DNA of 64,000 nucleotides from CAIRTM01 sp963723235 (lineage in GTDB: Bacteria > Desulfobacterota > WTBG01 > CAIYCZ01 > CAIRTM01): contig CAVRPV010000010.1 in assembly GCA_963723235.1 (NCBI GenBank), positions 310,001-374,000 of the forward strand, read 5' to 3'. Made by a program: the position numbers and the translations under genes. Every line of letters starts with the position of its first letter. Position 1 is the first letter of the stretch. Under the pieces are notes generated by a model. That model did not search any database. It had not been told where the DNA came from and saw only the letters and a program-made list of their open reading frames with translations. Shown here one piece after another: positions 30,670 to 40,079 of the stretch.

Positions 30670-33600
30670 TCAGGGTTTATAAAACATTAAACGCTTACCC
30701 TTGGTATAATCAAGAATACTTCGATCCGTTTCATCATAGGCAACAACGCGCCAGTACAATACCCCGCTCATTCCACTTTTTCTAATCAGCTTGCGCCATT
30801 GTCCCTTAGTTGGAAGATAGGAGTCTTCCCGGATGAACCGCTTTTTCTTACGGGGCAGGGAAAAAGTAGCCCTCGGATCAAATGTCTCGGTTGTTGAAAA
30901 TTCAATTTTAAACATCGTGTATGGTCCTGAGTTCCACCTGAAATCCCGAATAACGTCAATAGGAAGCTCCGCGCCATCAGATGGTTCCAGTGGAAGGAAT
31001 TCTTCCGGAGGTTTGGCAGGCACCTTCAACTCAAGGGCAGGATCACCAAAAAAGTTGAATGTCTCAAGGATGTCCCTGGATGATGTCTGCTGATAAGCCT
31101 CAATTTTAGATTCTGTCAGCAGTGCCCCTCCAACGGTTATATTTGCATTGAAAAGGTTTTCATACATTGATTGCCCTAAGACACTATGATGCGAGGGCAA
31201 GCCGGAAGCGCTTGGCGCAACACAAAAAACTGCACCGAGTTGCTGCTGGCGCATGAATTCCTCTGCCATGCAATAATCATCCGTCACCTCGGAGAATGTG
31301 CCGCTCAGACAGTTAAGAATCATCAAAAAGGTGTACTTGTCCGTGTTGGTCAGCAACGAAACATCATCGCGAGTAATTCCGGTATTCTGATTCGGGGTCT
31401 GCAACCAAGTGCTTTTGGACCAGGTATCTGTAGAACCGTGACCGATGTAATTCGTGATAAGCGCTCCATTGCTTATCGCATCGATAAGATCTTCAGTGGC
31501 GGTTGCAATATCTGAACCGTACAGGCGCAGATACAGGCTCAGATCAGTATATGCTGCAGGCAGAATCCTGATCAGGGACTCTGCCAGATACTCAAAAATA
31601 TTCTGGTCATCGCTGTCAGCAGCAAAAAGCACTCTGGACTGCCACTCATCAGGCAGGGTATTTTCATAGGTCTCGATTTTATCGATTATATTCTGCAAGT
31701 CCTGAATGGTTTTGACACACAAGCGGCCGATAACCATGTCGGGCAGAGGATCATCCCCGTCAACACACACAAACCAGTTGTCGGAAGCGGTAGCGCCGAC
31801 ACTCGATCCGAGGCTCCCGCGATAGCCAAGATAGGTCGGAACCAGATCAGCCTTGCCATCGGCCGCCCTGCCGAGATTATCACGGTAATCATAGGTGGCA
31901 TCCCCTACAAGCACAACATAGGTCGGATGATCGGCAGCATGCCAGTTATTATAGGCATATCGCAGAAAATCCTTTACAGCTGTCACATCCTTGATGCCAT
32001 ACGAAAATTCATCATAAATGTCCTGTACGTCAACTATTTCAACACGCAGGCCTGCCTGCTCACGAATGGTTTTGAGCGCCTCAAGAGCTGACAAAAACTG
32101 CCCATGCGCAATAATGATATAATCAATGTCGGTGCGCGGGCTCATAAGGTTTGACGGACTGTCAGCGAACAGCGCTTTCGGCGCTAACGATGCTCCGGTG
32201 GTGACTGCATAAAATCGTGATGCGGACCCGACGCTGCTTTCGAAACGCACACGTGCCGTGCCGTCCGAGGTGCTGACATGTGTTCCGGTCAGCTGTAAAG
32301 GCGCTGCGGGACTGCTCACATCAAAGACCATGATATCGGTGTCGCCGAAGCCGCTGACCTCGAACGTTGTACCGCCGGATGTATCGGCACCGAAAGCAAG
32401 CCGGCTAGCATCGGCAACGTAGCGCCTGGCATACGTCAGTTCAGCCCGGTTCAGGTAATACTGATCCGGCGTGGACGGTTCATTTCCCGGGGCGCTCAGG
32501 GCTTCAACCGTCAGGGTGTTTACTCCCTCGTTGAACAACGCAGGCGAAATGCCGCTAAAAGTCCTGCGATCAATGGCAGCGCCTGTCCAGTCAAAATCAG
32601 CGATCTGGGTGCCGTTAAGAGAAACCTTTGTGCGATGATTGAACGCAGTTAAACCGCGAAGATACATTGCAATATCGAAAGAGCCTGCATCAATTGCAAA
32701 ATCCTTAAGCGTAAACGTTATGGTATGTGTTTTTACACCAAACACATTCAGCAGCCGCCAGAACCAATCGTCTTCCCCGTCAACATAGTCGGGCAGGTTA
32801 CGGCGCCAGGCCAAGTTCTGCTCAAAGTGCTCGACAGTATTGAAAGAGGCAGGCTGGGGAAATCCGCTCTCAGGTGTACTCACGGCAGTCTGCATTGTCA
32901 ACCCGGCACTGGTTCCCTGATACAACCAGTATACGTTTGTGCTGCTGTATTGACTCTGAAAGTCTTCGGCATAGAAAAGAATATAATCGCCACTTTTAAA
33001 CTGACCTGTCCCACTTCGATACACGGCAATTTCATGACCAAGGTTTTCAATTTTTAAATTACTGTTGGTCAATCCGGCTAGATCAACACCTAAGCCGGAA
33101 ATATCCTCATAACGAACTCGATGAATTCCGGGGGAAGAGGTTACAATTTTAATCGCAAACGGGCTGTCTTGCAGTTCCCCTGAAATCTGTGCCTGTGCAA
33201 GGGCAGAAACCTGCGCCCGTCCAGCATCCACGAAGCCGGAATCAGGGTTAATAATTGAACGGGTTCGTATCGCATCAAACACACTTCCGGCCGGAGAGGA
33301 TAAACGTTCGGGCGGGTTTGAGGGTCTGTCCGCTGTCTTTTCAAAACCATCAAAGGTAAGGGTTACGGTCATGCTGCGCACCACACGCACGATGCGCTGC
33401 ACAGGGTTATACTGCACAGGTGTTATACGTACCTGGGCGAAATGCATGCCGCGCAGTTCGCCGGTATTGGCTACTTCAGCGAACTGGGCAGGAAAGTATT
33501 CATTGCTGCGATAGACATTGAGGTCCTTAACAAAGGAGAAACTATCGTCATCTCGCTTGATTGGGCCGTCGGAATTCAAAGTCGGTACCGGTGCAAGATC

Positions 33601-33915
33601 TATATTTTTAAAATCCTGACTGGAATGAACAGCAACATTGATATCCACGCTCGATCCCGGTGGAATGGCAACCATTACGCCTCGCTGCACAACTCCAGGC
33701 ATGCCGGACTCGTTATACAGACTGAATCCTTCAATAGAACACGCGCTACCATGCGTATCTCCAGCCAGTACAAACACAGGCTCCGGTACATCAACCTTAA
33801 ATGAAATCGAGCGTGCCGATTCCGCTACAACCTGCACATGTTCAGCAGCCATTAAAACAGCAGGAAATAGAAAAATGCTGTACAAAAGACTCAAAAGGCA
33901 TATTTTTTTAGGCAT
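30670..33915 (-). CDS. Secreted C25 (gingipain-type) cysteine peptidase
   Basis: The 1081-residue product has a signal peptide (KKICLLSLLYSIFLFPAVL, cleavage near MAA). After a long beta-rich N-terminal half comes the C25 caspase-like domain: YVVLVGDATYDYRDN, MVIGRLCVKTIQDLQNII, NYIGHGSTDTW with the catalytic His (about residue 826) and MILNCLSGTFSE with the catalytic Cys (about 869). GGALLTESKIEAY and NFFGDPALELKVP close the domain, followed by a short Fn3-like end. The start at 33915 has AGGAG seven bases before it. No T9SS genes or C-terminal sorting domain are seen. It is flanked by RiPP-type genes, so a role in peptide maturation is possible. Confidence 0.85.
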   Translation of the reverse strand: MPKKICLLSLLYSIFLFPAVLMAAEHVQVVAESARSISFKVDVPEPVFVLAGDTHGSACSIEGFSLYNESGMPGVVQRGVMVAIPPGSSVDINVAVHSSQDFKNIDLAPVPTLNSDGPIKRDDDSFSFVKDLNVYRSNEYFPAQFAEVANTGELRGMHFAQVRITPVQYNPVQRIVRVVRSMTVTLTFDGFEKTADRPSNPPERLSSPAGSVFDAIRTRSIINPDSGFVDAGRAQVSALAQAQISGELQDSPFAIKIVTSSPGIHRVRYEDISGLGVDLAGLTNSNLKIENLGHEIAVYRSGTGQFKSGDYILFYAEDFQSQYSSTNVYWLYQGTSAGLTMQTAVSTPESGFPQPASFNTVEHFEQNLAWRRNLPDYVDGEDDWFWRLLNVFGVKTHTITFTLKDFAIDAGSFDIAMYLRGLTAFNHRTKVSLNGTQIADFDWTGAAIDRRTFSGISPALFNEGVNTLTVEALSAPGNEPSTPDQYYLNRAELTYARRYVADASRLAFGADTSGGTTFEVSGFGDTDIMVFDVSSPAAPLQLTGTHVSTSDGTARVRFESSVGSASRFYAVTTGASLAPKALFADSPSNLMSPRTDIDYIIIAHGQFLSALEALKTIREQAGLRVEIVDVQDIYDEFSYGIKDVTAVKDFLRYAYNNWHAADHPTYVVLVGDATYDYRDNLGRAADGKADLVPTYLGYRGSLGSSVGATASDNWFVCVDGDDPLPDMVIGRLCVKTIQDLQNIIDKIETYENTLPDEWQSRVLFAADSDDQNIFEYLAESLIRILPAAYTDLSLYLRLYGSDIATATEDLIDAISNGALITNYIGHGSTDTWSKSTWLQTPNQNTGITRDDVSLLTNTDKYTFLMILNCLSGTFSEVTDDYCMAEEFMRQQQLGAVFCVAPSASGLPSHHSVLGQSMYENLFNANITVGGALLTESKIEAYQQTSSRDILETFNFFGDPALELKVPAKPPEEFLPLEPSDGAELPIDVIRDFRWNSGPYTMFKIEFSTTETFDPRATFSLPRKKKRFIREDSYLPTKGQWRKLIRKSGMSGVLYWRVVAYDETDRSILDYTKGKRLMFYKP

Positions 33916-34096
33916 GGTATTGGCTCCTGTATTCATTAAGGCCTGATCTCAGCTCAAAAAACTGACCTGCTACTAAAAACTCTCTTGTTAAACCATGATG
34001 CTAGGCATGCCCATACAACATATCGTATATATTCAAATAAGGCATCCCGGCTTTCAGCTAACACCTGAAACAGTGAGACTTGAAAAACAAAACACG

Positions 34097-35279
34097 TTAA
34101 TTCTGCGAAGCATCATCAGTATATTCTTTTAAATTATCTATTAAATCAGCCATCTTTGCAAGTTGACCCGGCTGCAGGCTGTAACATGCTGCATCTTTGA
34201 GCAGGTTACCAAGCAGCATTACCAGCGAGGACGTCTTTCCTTCATGTGAAGCGAGAAGACGACCGGTAGGGGAACGATTCACAATATTTGACACCAGCGA
34301 CGTAAGTGCTTCAAATGCTGGTATAGAACGCAAAACCGGTGTGCGGTCATAGGTGTCTATCTCTCCCTTATAAGGAAAAACGCTAAAGATATCATGCGAG
34401 TTTTCCTTCCAGATTTGGTTAAAACTACTCATAAATGCTGTGCTATCTGAGGCTGTTACTCTGTAGGCAACAAAGCTTCCTTTGATGAGCGGCTCGGAGA
34501 TTGTAACACCGGGCAAGCGTCTGAGCGCATCAGGCACAGTAGTACTATCGCTGCTCATGTTTATATCAAGCGCCACTCCTCCGGGCGGGCATGTATGCGA
34601 ATCTTTACTACCGCTAATTTCAATAAAAATAGCGGCCCGGCAAGGCTCAGCCGGCCTGCATGGAAAAATATCAGCACAATCAATAAAGTCCTTTCCATCG
34701 GAGGCTAAAAAAACTCTTTGTTGAGTGACCAGCCAGGCTGTAAAAAGGACTTGATCGCTTAAGCCCGACAAGGCGCTCAAACGGCTCTATCAAAAAATCA
34801 GATAGCCTGATCGGGCAAAATTCATCCGACATAAAACCATAGCCCCTTCTGAGCAACTCCAGCGTAAGCGTAGTCTTGCCGAACCCGGACTGGCCATACA
34901 CAACAATCGCCCTGCCCTCATGGCTAACTACGCCGGCATGCAGGACAATATAATCATCCAACTGCTCAAGCAGATGGCGAAACACGATAAGTTCAGCGTG
35001 TTCTATATAGCGATCAGTATCCGGGAGCTCATACAAAAAATGTTCTACAATAAGACCGGGTGCTCGGGAATGGGCTAAACTTCGCACAATACAAAAGCTA
35101 ATATCGCTCTCACCCGGATTCAAGTCTATAAAACGCACATAAACTTTTGCAAACCTTTCAATTATTTCGGAAGAATCTGCATACAGCCTGATATGTCTAC
35201 CAAAAAATAAAAACGAGCATGTATACGAACATCCGTTCATGACTGACTGTACAAACTGTTTGCTCGCTCTTGATGTCAT
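34097..35279 (-). CDS. HprK-like serine kinase of a RiPP locus, one homopolymer frameshift
   Basis: The N-terminal 190 residues end in an HprK-like P-loop: VLHAGVVSHEGRAIVVYGQS then GFGKTTLTLELLRRGYGFM and SDEFCPIRL. The frame runs off near 34710, but the other frame continues ASDGKDFIDCADIFPCRP and on to a stop at 34097. A run of seven T (coding strand; A run 34707-34713) read as six joins them as STKSFLASDGK, giving about 393 residues. Such kinases recur beside PqqD-like proteins and short precursors in lasso-like and SynChlorMet-type cassettes; their substrate is mostly unknown. The ATG at 35279 directly follows the precursor terminator, so expression needs readthrough. Confidence 0.7.
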
Positions 35280-35287
35280 GGGCCTGT

Positions 35288-35323
35288 AAAAAAAAAGGGT
35301 TATACACTCAGCTGTATAACCCT
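35288..35323 (-). terminator. Intrinsic terminator after the precursor peptide gene
   Basis: GGGTTATACA (35297-35306) pairs perfectly with TGTATAACCC (35313-35322) over a six-base loop. On the minus strand it is followed by nine T (35296-35288). It lies between the precursor stop codon and the HprK-like start. Confidence 0.9.
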
Positions 35324-35355
35324 GTAGATTTAAACCTTTTTCTTTATCTGGTGTA

Positions 35356-35463
35356 TTAGCCCAGCTCTTCTTCCCATTCTGAAATATATGTTTGGGCTGG
35401 ACCAATCATACCAGCTAATTCATCTTCACTGTAGGTTATTATTGTCGGTTTTTCGTACTTCAT
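35356..35463 (-). CDS. Putative RiPP precursor peptide, 35 residues
   Basis: The ATG at 35463 follows GAGGG and opens a 35-codon frame. The leader-like part contains KYEKPTIITYSEDELAG, similar to the YxKPxL-type leaders bound by PqqD-like proteins in lasso and related clusters. The tail GPAQTYISEWEEELG would hold the core and has possible modification sites (Gln, Thr, Tyr, Ser, Trp and several Glu). There is no Cys. The gene ends just before a strong terminator and is flanked by PqqD-like and HprK-like genes. Which residues are modified is unknown. Confidence 0.7.
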   Translation of the reverse strand: MKYEKPTIITYSEDELAGMIGPAQTYISEWEEELG

Positions 35464-35721
35464 TTGTTCGGCCCTCAAAATTATTTTTAGTTCTATACTA
35501 ATTTTGTACTTTACTTTTTTTCTTCTGATTAATTTATAATGCATTAAAGAACTATTGTCAAGTAGCCCGTATAAATAACCCTGATTCTAGGCAAACAAAT
35601 ATGTTTATGACTATGCTTCTTTGGTCAGCTCTCGTTCTGCATCACCTTTAACTATATTATCGACTTTTCAATAAATAACTTAAATCAGAATCAATCTATT
35701 GTTCAAAATTATATAATAGGT

Positions 35722-35994
35722 TTATATCAGGAGACCCTTTTGAATGAATCCATCAATTGTCGCCTGTATATCATCAATAAGATCAAGGCTTGGATCCGCA
35801 TACTGAACAGTTAAATATTCACACATATCCACCAGTGAATTCTCACCATTGCACAGCTGCCAGATTGCATATGCGCTATGATTAAGGACATGTATTTTTT
35901 CATTGTCACTATCATAGAGCATTACCTCGTCGCCTATCACCTGCACGGTTATATCGCTTCGTGCCAATGGTCGTGTTTGTCTATCCATGCTCAT
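35722..35994 (-). CDS. PqqD-like peptide-binding protein
   Basis: The 90-residue product matches the PqqD family: PLARSDITVQVIGDEVMLYD, then NEKIHVLNHSAYAIWQLCNG (the conserved LN..A..IW..C.G pattern) and IDGFIQKGLL at the end. PqqD proteins and the related RRE domains hold leader peptides for modifying enzymes. The ATG at 35994 follows AAAAAGGGGG. It lies upstream of the precursor in the same direction, separated by about 260 AT-rich bases that probably hold a promoter for the precursor. Confidence 0.85.
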   Translation of the reverse strand: MSMDRQTRPLARSDITVQVIGDEVMLYDSDNEKIHVLNHSAYAIWQLCNGENSLVDMCEYLTVQYADPSLDLIDDIQATIDGFIQKGLLI

Positions 35995-36120
35995 TTCAAC
36001 CCCCTTTTTGACAAAAAAAATTAGCACTCTCAAGCATTATATTTCTTTTACTTCAGGCTCCCCTTTACGTTATCAAGCAATAAAACACCCGCATTTGTTG
36101 CAATTAGTGCAATTATCTAC

Positions 36121-36148
36121 TTGAATTTTATGCTTATAAAGGTATAAT
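36121..36148 (+). promoter_or_regulatory. Promoter of tRNA-Met
   Basis: TTGAAT (36121-36126) and TATAAT (36143-36148) are 16 bases apart, with the tRNA starting 17 bases downstream. Confidence 0.65.
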
Positions 36149-36165
36149 GAAAAAGTTTACTTGAT

Positions 36166-36239
36166 GGCGGTGTAGCTCAGGTGGTTAGAGCATGCGGCTC
36201 ATATCCGCAGTGTCCGGGGTTCAAGTCCCTGCACCGCCA
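36166..36239 (+). tRNA. tRNA-Met (anticodon CAT)
   Basis: A 74-base cloverleaf: acceptor GGCGGTG pairs with CACCGCC, D arm GCTCAGGTGGTTAGAGC, anticodon stem TGCGG/CCGCA with loop CTCATAT (anticodon CAT), T arm CGGGGTTCAAGTCCCTG. The full GC acceptor pairing means it is not an initiator with a C-A mismatch. It is an elongator Met tRNA or a lysidine-type Ile tRNA; the sequence alone does not settle this. Confidence 0.92.
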
Positions 36240-36379
36240 CTCTTCAACTTCCCCCCTCTCTCTTCCTTGCGTAACGCACATCCATACAGGCGGCTCGCCA
36301 TTGTCCGTCATCTCTGTAAGAATAGCAGTAATCCTTGCACACAGCTACGCTAAGCTGAAACAAATAGTACTGTCTGTTC

Positions 36380-37837
36380 TCAACCGTTGCGTATGTTTTT
36401 TACCTTAAATGAAAAATATCCTGACATACTGTATTTTATAACATCCCATCCTGCGCGAAGGATATTAAGCATAATACCGGGCTTGCGCATAACCTTTACA
36501 ATATAGCGGGCAAGCACAGCCGGGCGCAGATAAAATTTTCTAAACATGCGACGATGCCCTGCAATAAGCTCTTCACGGGTCATGCCATTAGGTATAAAAA
36601 CCGGGTCCCAGAACCCAAGTTTGCGCCAGTCACAATCAAAATGCCCCCATTTATGCCAGGTATCAAAAAGCTCAGCTCCGGGCATGGGGGTGCAAAATGT
36701 TACATGAAATTCCATAAGTCCGCTGTCGCGCATAAAATCAATCGTTTTCTCAATGCTGGCAGACGTCTCGCCCGGGCAGCCGATCATAAAATATCCCCGT
36801 GTTGTAATGCCGGCCTGATTGGCCTGCCTGATCATCTGCACCACCCGCTCAATCTTAACCTGTTTTTTCATGTTATTCAGGATTTCCTGATCACCGCTTT
36901 CAATACCATAGGCAATCTCCCAGCACCCGGCCCTGTGTATCGTCTCATAAAAATCCTTCGGGGTGAGATCAGTCCGCGCAAGGCATGACCACGATATGCG
37001 GTAATCGCGACTGAGCATATCATCACAAATCTGCAAAACACGCCCACGATCAAGCAAAAAATTGTCATCATAAAACATGATGTCTTTGATGCCGTACTGC
37101 CTGACAAGATGATCAACCATACTCATGGTGTATTCAGGGCTGTTACTGCGATATTTCTCACCCATAAAGGGGCGCGCGCAGAATGTGCATTGCCCGTTAC
37201 AGCCGCGGGATGTCATGATCGATGTCGAAGGCAGTTGATAATAGCTGTGTGGTGCGGGTTTGTAATACGTTGCTAAATCGGGAATCAGGTCCCAGGCCGG
37301 AAACGGCAAAGCATCCAGATCGGGGATTAAAGCTCGCGGCGGGGTCTTGACGATTTCACCTCTGTCACGGAAAACGATGCCGGAAATATCATGATACTGA
37401 CTGCCGCTTTTATAGGCTTCGATAATCTCAATCAAAGTGTATTCGCCCTCGTTAAGAACACCCAGATCAAATTCAGGGAATTCACGCAACGTTTGCTCGG
37501 GCAAAGCGGAAACATGCGGCCCTCCAATCAAGATCGGGGCATGTACACCGCTGGCACGAATACCCTGTGCAAGTTCTGATGCACGAATGATTGAAACAGT
37601 GGTAGCGGAAATACCTATGAGGCCTGCCTTGATATTTTCAATTGTATGAACTGTTTTGCGCAGATCCATGTCCAATGCAGGCGCATCGAGAATACTAACG
37701 CTGTAGCCAGACTTCCTGACCATTGCAGCAAGGTAACAGAGGCCCAGGGGTGGAGTTTGGCTGCCAACAGATGCAAACGCACCATAGCGTTCCAATAGCG
37801 TTAATGGAGGATTAACGAGAAGTATATCAACGTCCAT
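36380..37837 (-). CDS. B12-binding-domain radical SAM protein
   Basis: The 485-residue product has an N-terminal cobalamin-binding-type domain (DILLVNPPLTLLERYGAF, PPLGLCYLAAMVRKSGY, LIGGPHVSALPEQTLREFP) and a radical SAM domain with TSRGCNGQCTFCARPFMGE (CX3CX2C cluster). IAYGIESGDQEILNNMKK and GYFMIGCPGETSASIEKTI are also typical. Members methylate or rearrange lipids, antibiotics or peptides, so the substrate is not clear. It is read leftwards like the RiPP locus but is separated from it by tRNA-Met on the other strand; a link is possible but unproven. The start overlaps no neighbour. Confidence 0.85.
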   Translation of the reverse strand: MDVDILLVNPPLTLLERYGAFASVGSQTPPLGLCYLAAMVRKSGYSVSILDAPALDMDLRKTVHTIENIKAGLIGISATTVSIIRASELAQGIRASGVHAPILIGGPHVSALPEQTLREFPEFDLGVLNEGEYTLIEIIEAYKSGSQYHDISGIVFRDRGEIVKTPPRALIPDLDALPFPAWDLIPDLATYYKPAPHSYYQLPSTSIMTSRGCNGQCTFCARPFMGEKYRSNSPEYTMSMVDHLVRQYGIKDIMFYDDNFLLDRGRVLQICDDMLSRDYRISWSCLARTDLTPKDFYETIHRAGCWEIAYGIESGDQEILNNMKKQVKIERVVQMIRQANQAGITTRGYFMIGCPGETSASIEKTIDFMRDSGLMEFHVTFCTPMPGAELFDTWHKWGHFDCDWRKLGFWDPVFIPNGMTREELIAGHRRMFRKFYLRPAVLARYIVKVMRKPGIMLNILRAGWDVIKYSMSGYFSFKVKNIRNG

Positions 37838-37969
37838 ATCCGTGCTCTAATGAAATATTATTAAACGGTACAAGGGTTCCTGTGCAGGCATGAACCCATT
37901 GTGCTTCAGGTGTGTTAATGGCTAAATCTTTTTAAGTATAATTTCCACTGCTATCAAAAGCAAATCATT

Positions 37970-38012
37970 TATAAAAAAAAAGCAGCTGCGGACATACACA
38001 GCTGCTTTTTTG
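37970..38012. terminator. Bidirectional hairpin terminator
   Basis: AGCAGCTG (37981-37988) pairs with CAGCTGCT (37999-38006) over ten bases, with an A run before and a T run after. It ends the leftward etf operon before the radical SAM gene. Confidence 0.8.
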
Positions 38013-38035
38013 AAAATTTAAAAAGGTAATCGAAC

Positions 38036-40061
38036 TCAGCTTATTGACGCTGCTACTATTTCAGCAATATCCTTAACCTGGACACGACCGGAAGCCTTTT
38101 CGTCCTTAACGCCGTCCTCATACATGGTCATGCAATAGGGGCATGCAACAGCGATTGTATCCGGAGCGGCCTTGAGGGCCTCCTGGGTGCGCTCAATATA
38201 AATGCGCTTGCCGTCCAGTTCCTCCATCCACATGCGGCCGCCGCCGGCGCCGCAGCAAAAGCTCTTCTCGCCGCAGCGCTCCATCTCTGCCGGTGCACGC
38301 CCATTGCTGCAGGCCTTAATAATTGCACGCGGCTGATCATAGATATCATTGTAGCGTCCCAGATAGCAGGAATCATGAATAACAACGCGTCCTGCACGTG
38401 TCGTGCTGTGGGATTGATCTTGCCGGTCGCAATCAGGTGTATTGATAAGCTCAGTGTGATGAATGACTTCAAAATCAGCCCCGAACTGTTTATAATCATT
38501 TTTCAGGGTTGTGAAGCAATGCGGACAGTAGGTAATGATTTTCTTGATACCATGTTTCTTTAACTGATCAATATTCGCCTGCGCCATTTTATCAAATACG
38601 AATTCATTGCCCAGACGCCGCACCGAATCACCGCAGCATTTTTCCTCATTGCCGAGAATACCCCAGGAAACACCTGCTGCATTGAGAATTTTGGTCAGGG
38701 CAACGGTTACCTGGCGTGCCCGGGAATCAAATGCACCGGCACAGCCGACATAGAACAGATATTCTGCCTGTACACCCTCGGTAAGCAGGGGCACATTCAG
38801 ATCAGTGGCCCACTTGGCGCGGTCAGACGGCGCAATGCCCCACGGATTGGAGCGCTGCTCTGAGTTTTCAAAGAACGTAATCAGCTCTTCGGGGAACTCT
38901 GATTTTTCCATGACCAGATGCTGGCGCATCTGCACGATCTTAGGAGCATGCTCGATAAAAACCGGGCACACCTGCATACAGGCGCCGCAGGTTGTGCAGT
39001 CCCATATAGCCTTTGTTGCCACGCTCTGATCAGTGCCGTTAATCAGGGGCACCTTCATTGTGGCATCCCGTGGAGCCGGGGCCAGCATATCGGCAGGACG
39101 GTGTGCCAAAACGGACTTGCCGTTGGTAAAAAGATTCACCTTACCCTGATGGACGATTTTTTTAGGATTCAGCGTTTTCTCGGTATTGCTCGGCAGGGCA
39201 CATTTCCTGGCAGCGGCCGCACTCGGTGCAGGCCATAAAATCCAGCAGATCCTTCCAGCGGAACTGCACAATTTTGGAAATACCGAACCTTATCCCTTTT
39301 TAAAGGTAAGCCGCGGCACCGTGGTAACCAGGCCCTTGCTGCGGAAAAAGCAGTTCGGCATCGATGTCAGAACGTGCAGGTGCTTGCTGTAGGGCAGGTA
39401 ATTCAGGAAGAACAGCAGCACAAGCGCATGTACCCACCAGAAAACCCGTGCCCAGCGACTCCAGGGCTTCCTTGTCCATACCGCTGAAAAATGCTGCTAC
39501 GGCAGATGTGACGGTGCTTTCCACCATGCAACTGCAGGATTGGTTAAAACTTCAACTGCGTGCTTCAGCATGCGTGCTGGCCGAAATAGGCAATCATCAA
39601 TGTGCCGACCAAGCGACAGGATCAGATAGGCATCATATGTCTGATCGATATAAAAGGGCTGAACAAACAGCCGGCGGGCATACGCCAGCAACAACGCATC
39701 CCAGCACGACCAGCCACATAATGTCGGCAGGCGAACTTCAACAGCACGTAGAGTACGCCCATGAAATCCAAGGCTGAAATTCGGGAATACGCCTTTGAGC
39801 AAAAACTCGAAGTTCACCAGCACAAGGGCATGAAACCCCAGAAGAGCAGGAAATGGTTGAAACCGAATTTTTCGCTGACAACGCGCAGCTGGCCGAAACC
39901 ATACGAGTCAGCATGCCGGTGAAGCGCGACGACAGATTGTCAAATCTGTTTTCAGCGCGGCCCAGGCAAATCATTGCCAGGAGCCGGAAAATGTTCTTAA
40001 GGAAAAAGCAAAAGCGCCCAACACACAGGATGGTAAAAATTATATTTTCTAAAGGGCTCAA
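38036..40061 (-). pseudogene. Etf-linked Hdr-like iron-sulfur membrane oxidoreductase, multiply frameshifted
   Basis: Reading leftwards from a TTG near 40061 (GGAG upstream), fragments give a membrane domain (ENIIFTILCVG..., FFLNYLPYSKHLHVL), then FMACTECGRCQEMCPAEQY and WDCTTCGACMQVCPVFIEH (two [4Fe-4S] sites). The long last fragment (to 38036) has two Cys-rich CCG domains (EEKCCGDSVRRLGNE, ITYCPHCFTTLKND, KSFCCGAGGGRMW). This is the DUF3483/HdrD-like protein that passes electrons from EtfAB to menaquinone in beta-oxidising anaerobes. The N-terminal 800 bases carry at least five indels; the last 1.2 kb is clean. It is the third gene of etfB-etfA-FeS. Confidence 0.75.
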
Positions 40062-40079
40062 GGGCAACTCCTTTCATGA

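Noticed and set aside
30670..33915. Type IX secretion or PorU-like sortase for the C25 protein
   Set aside because: No other por genes and no C-terminal sorting domain are seen.
34707..34713. Programmed ribosomal frameshift in the HprK-like gene
   Set aside because: The T7 tract is slippery, but other genes show similar homopolymer breaks, so error is more likely; no stimulating structure is evident.
30000..36100. Complete lasso peptide cluster
   Set aside because: PqqD-like and HprK-like genes fit, but no asparagine-synthetase-like cyclase or transglutaminase-like peptidase is present in any frame.
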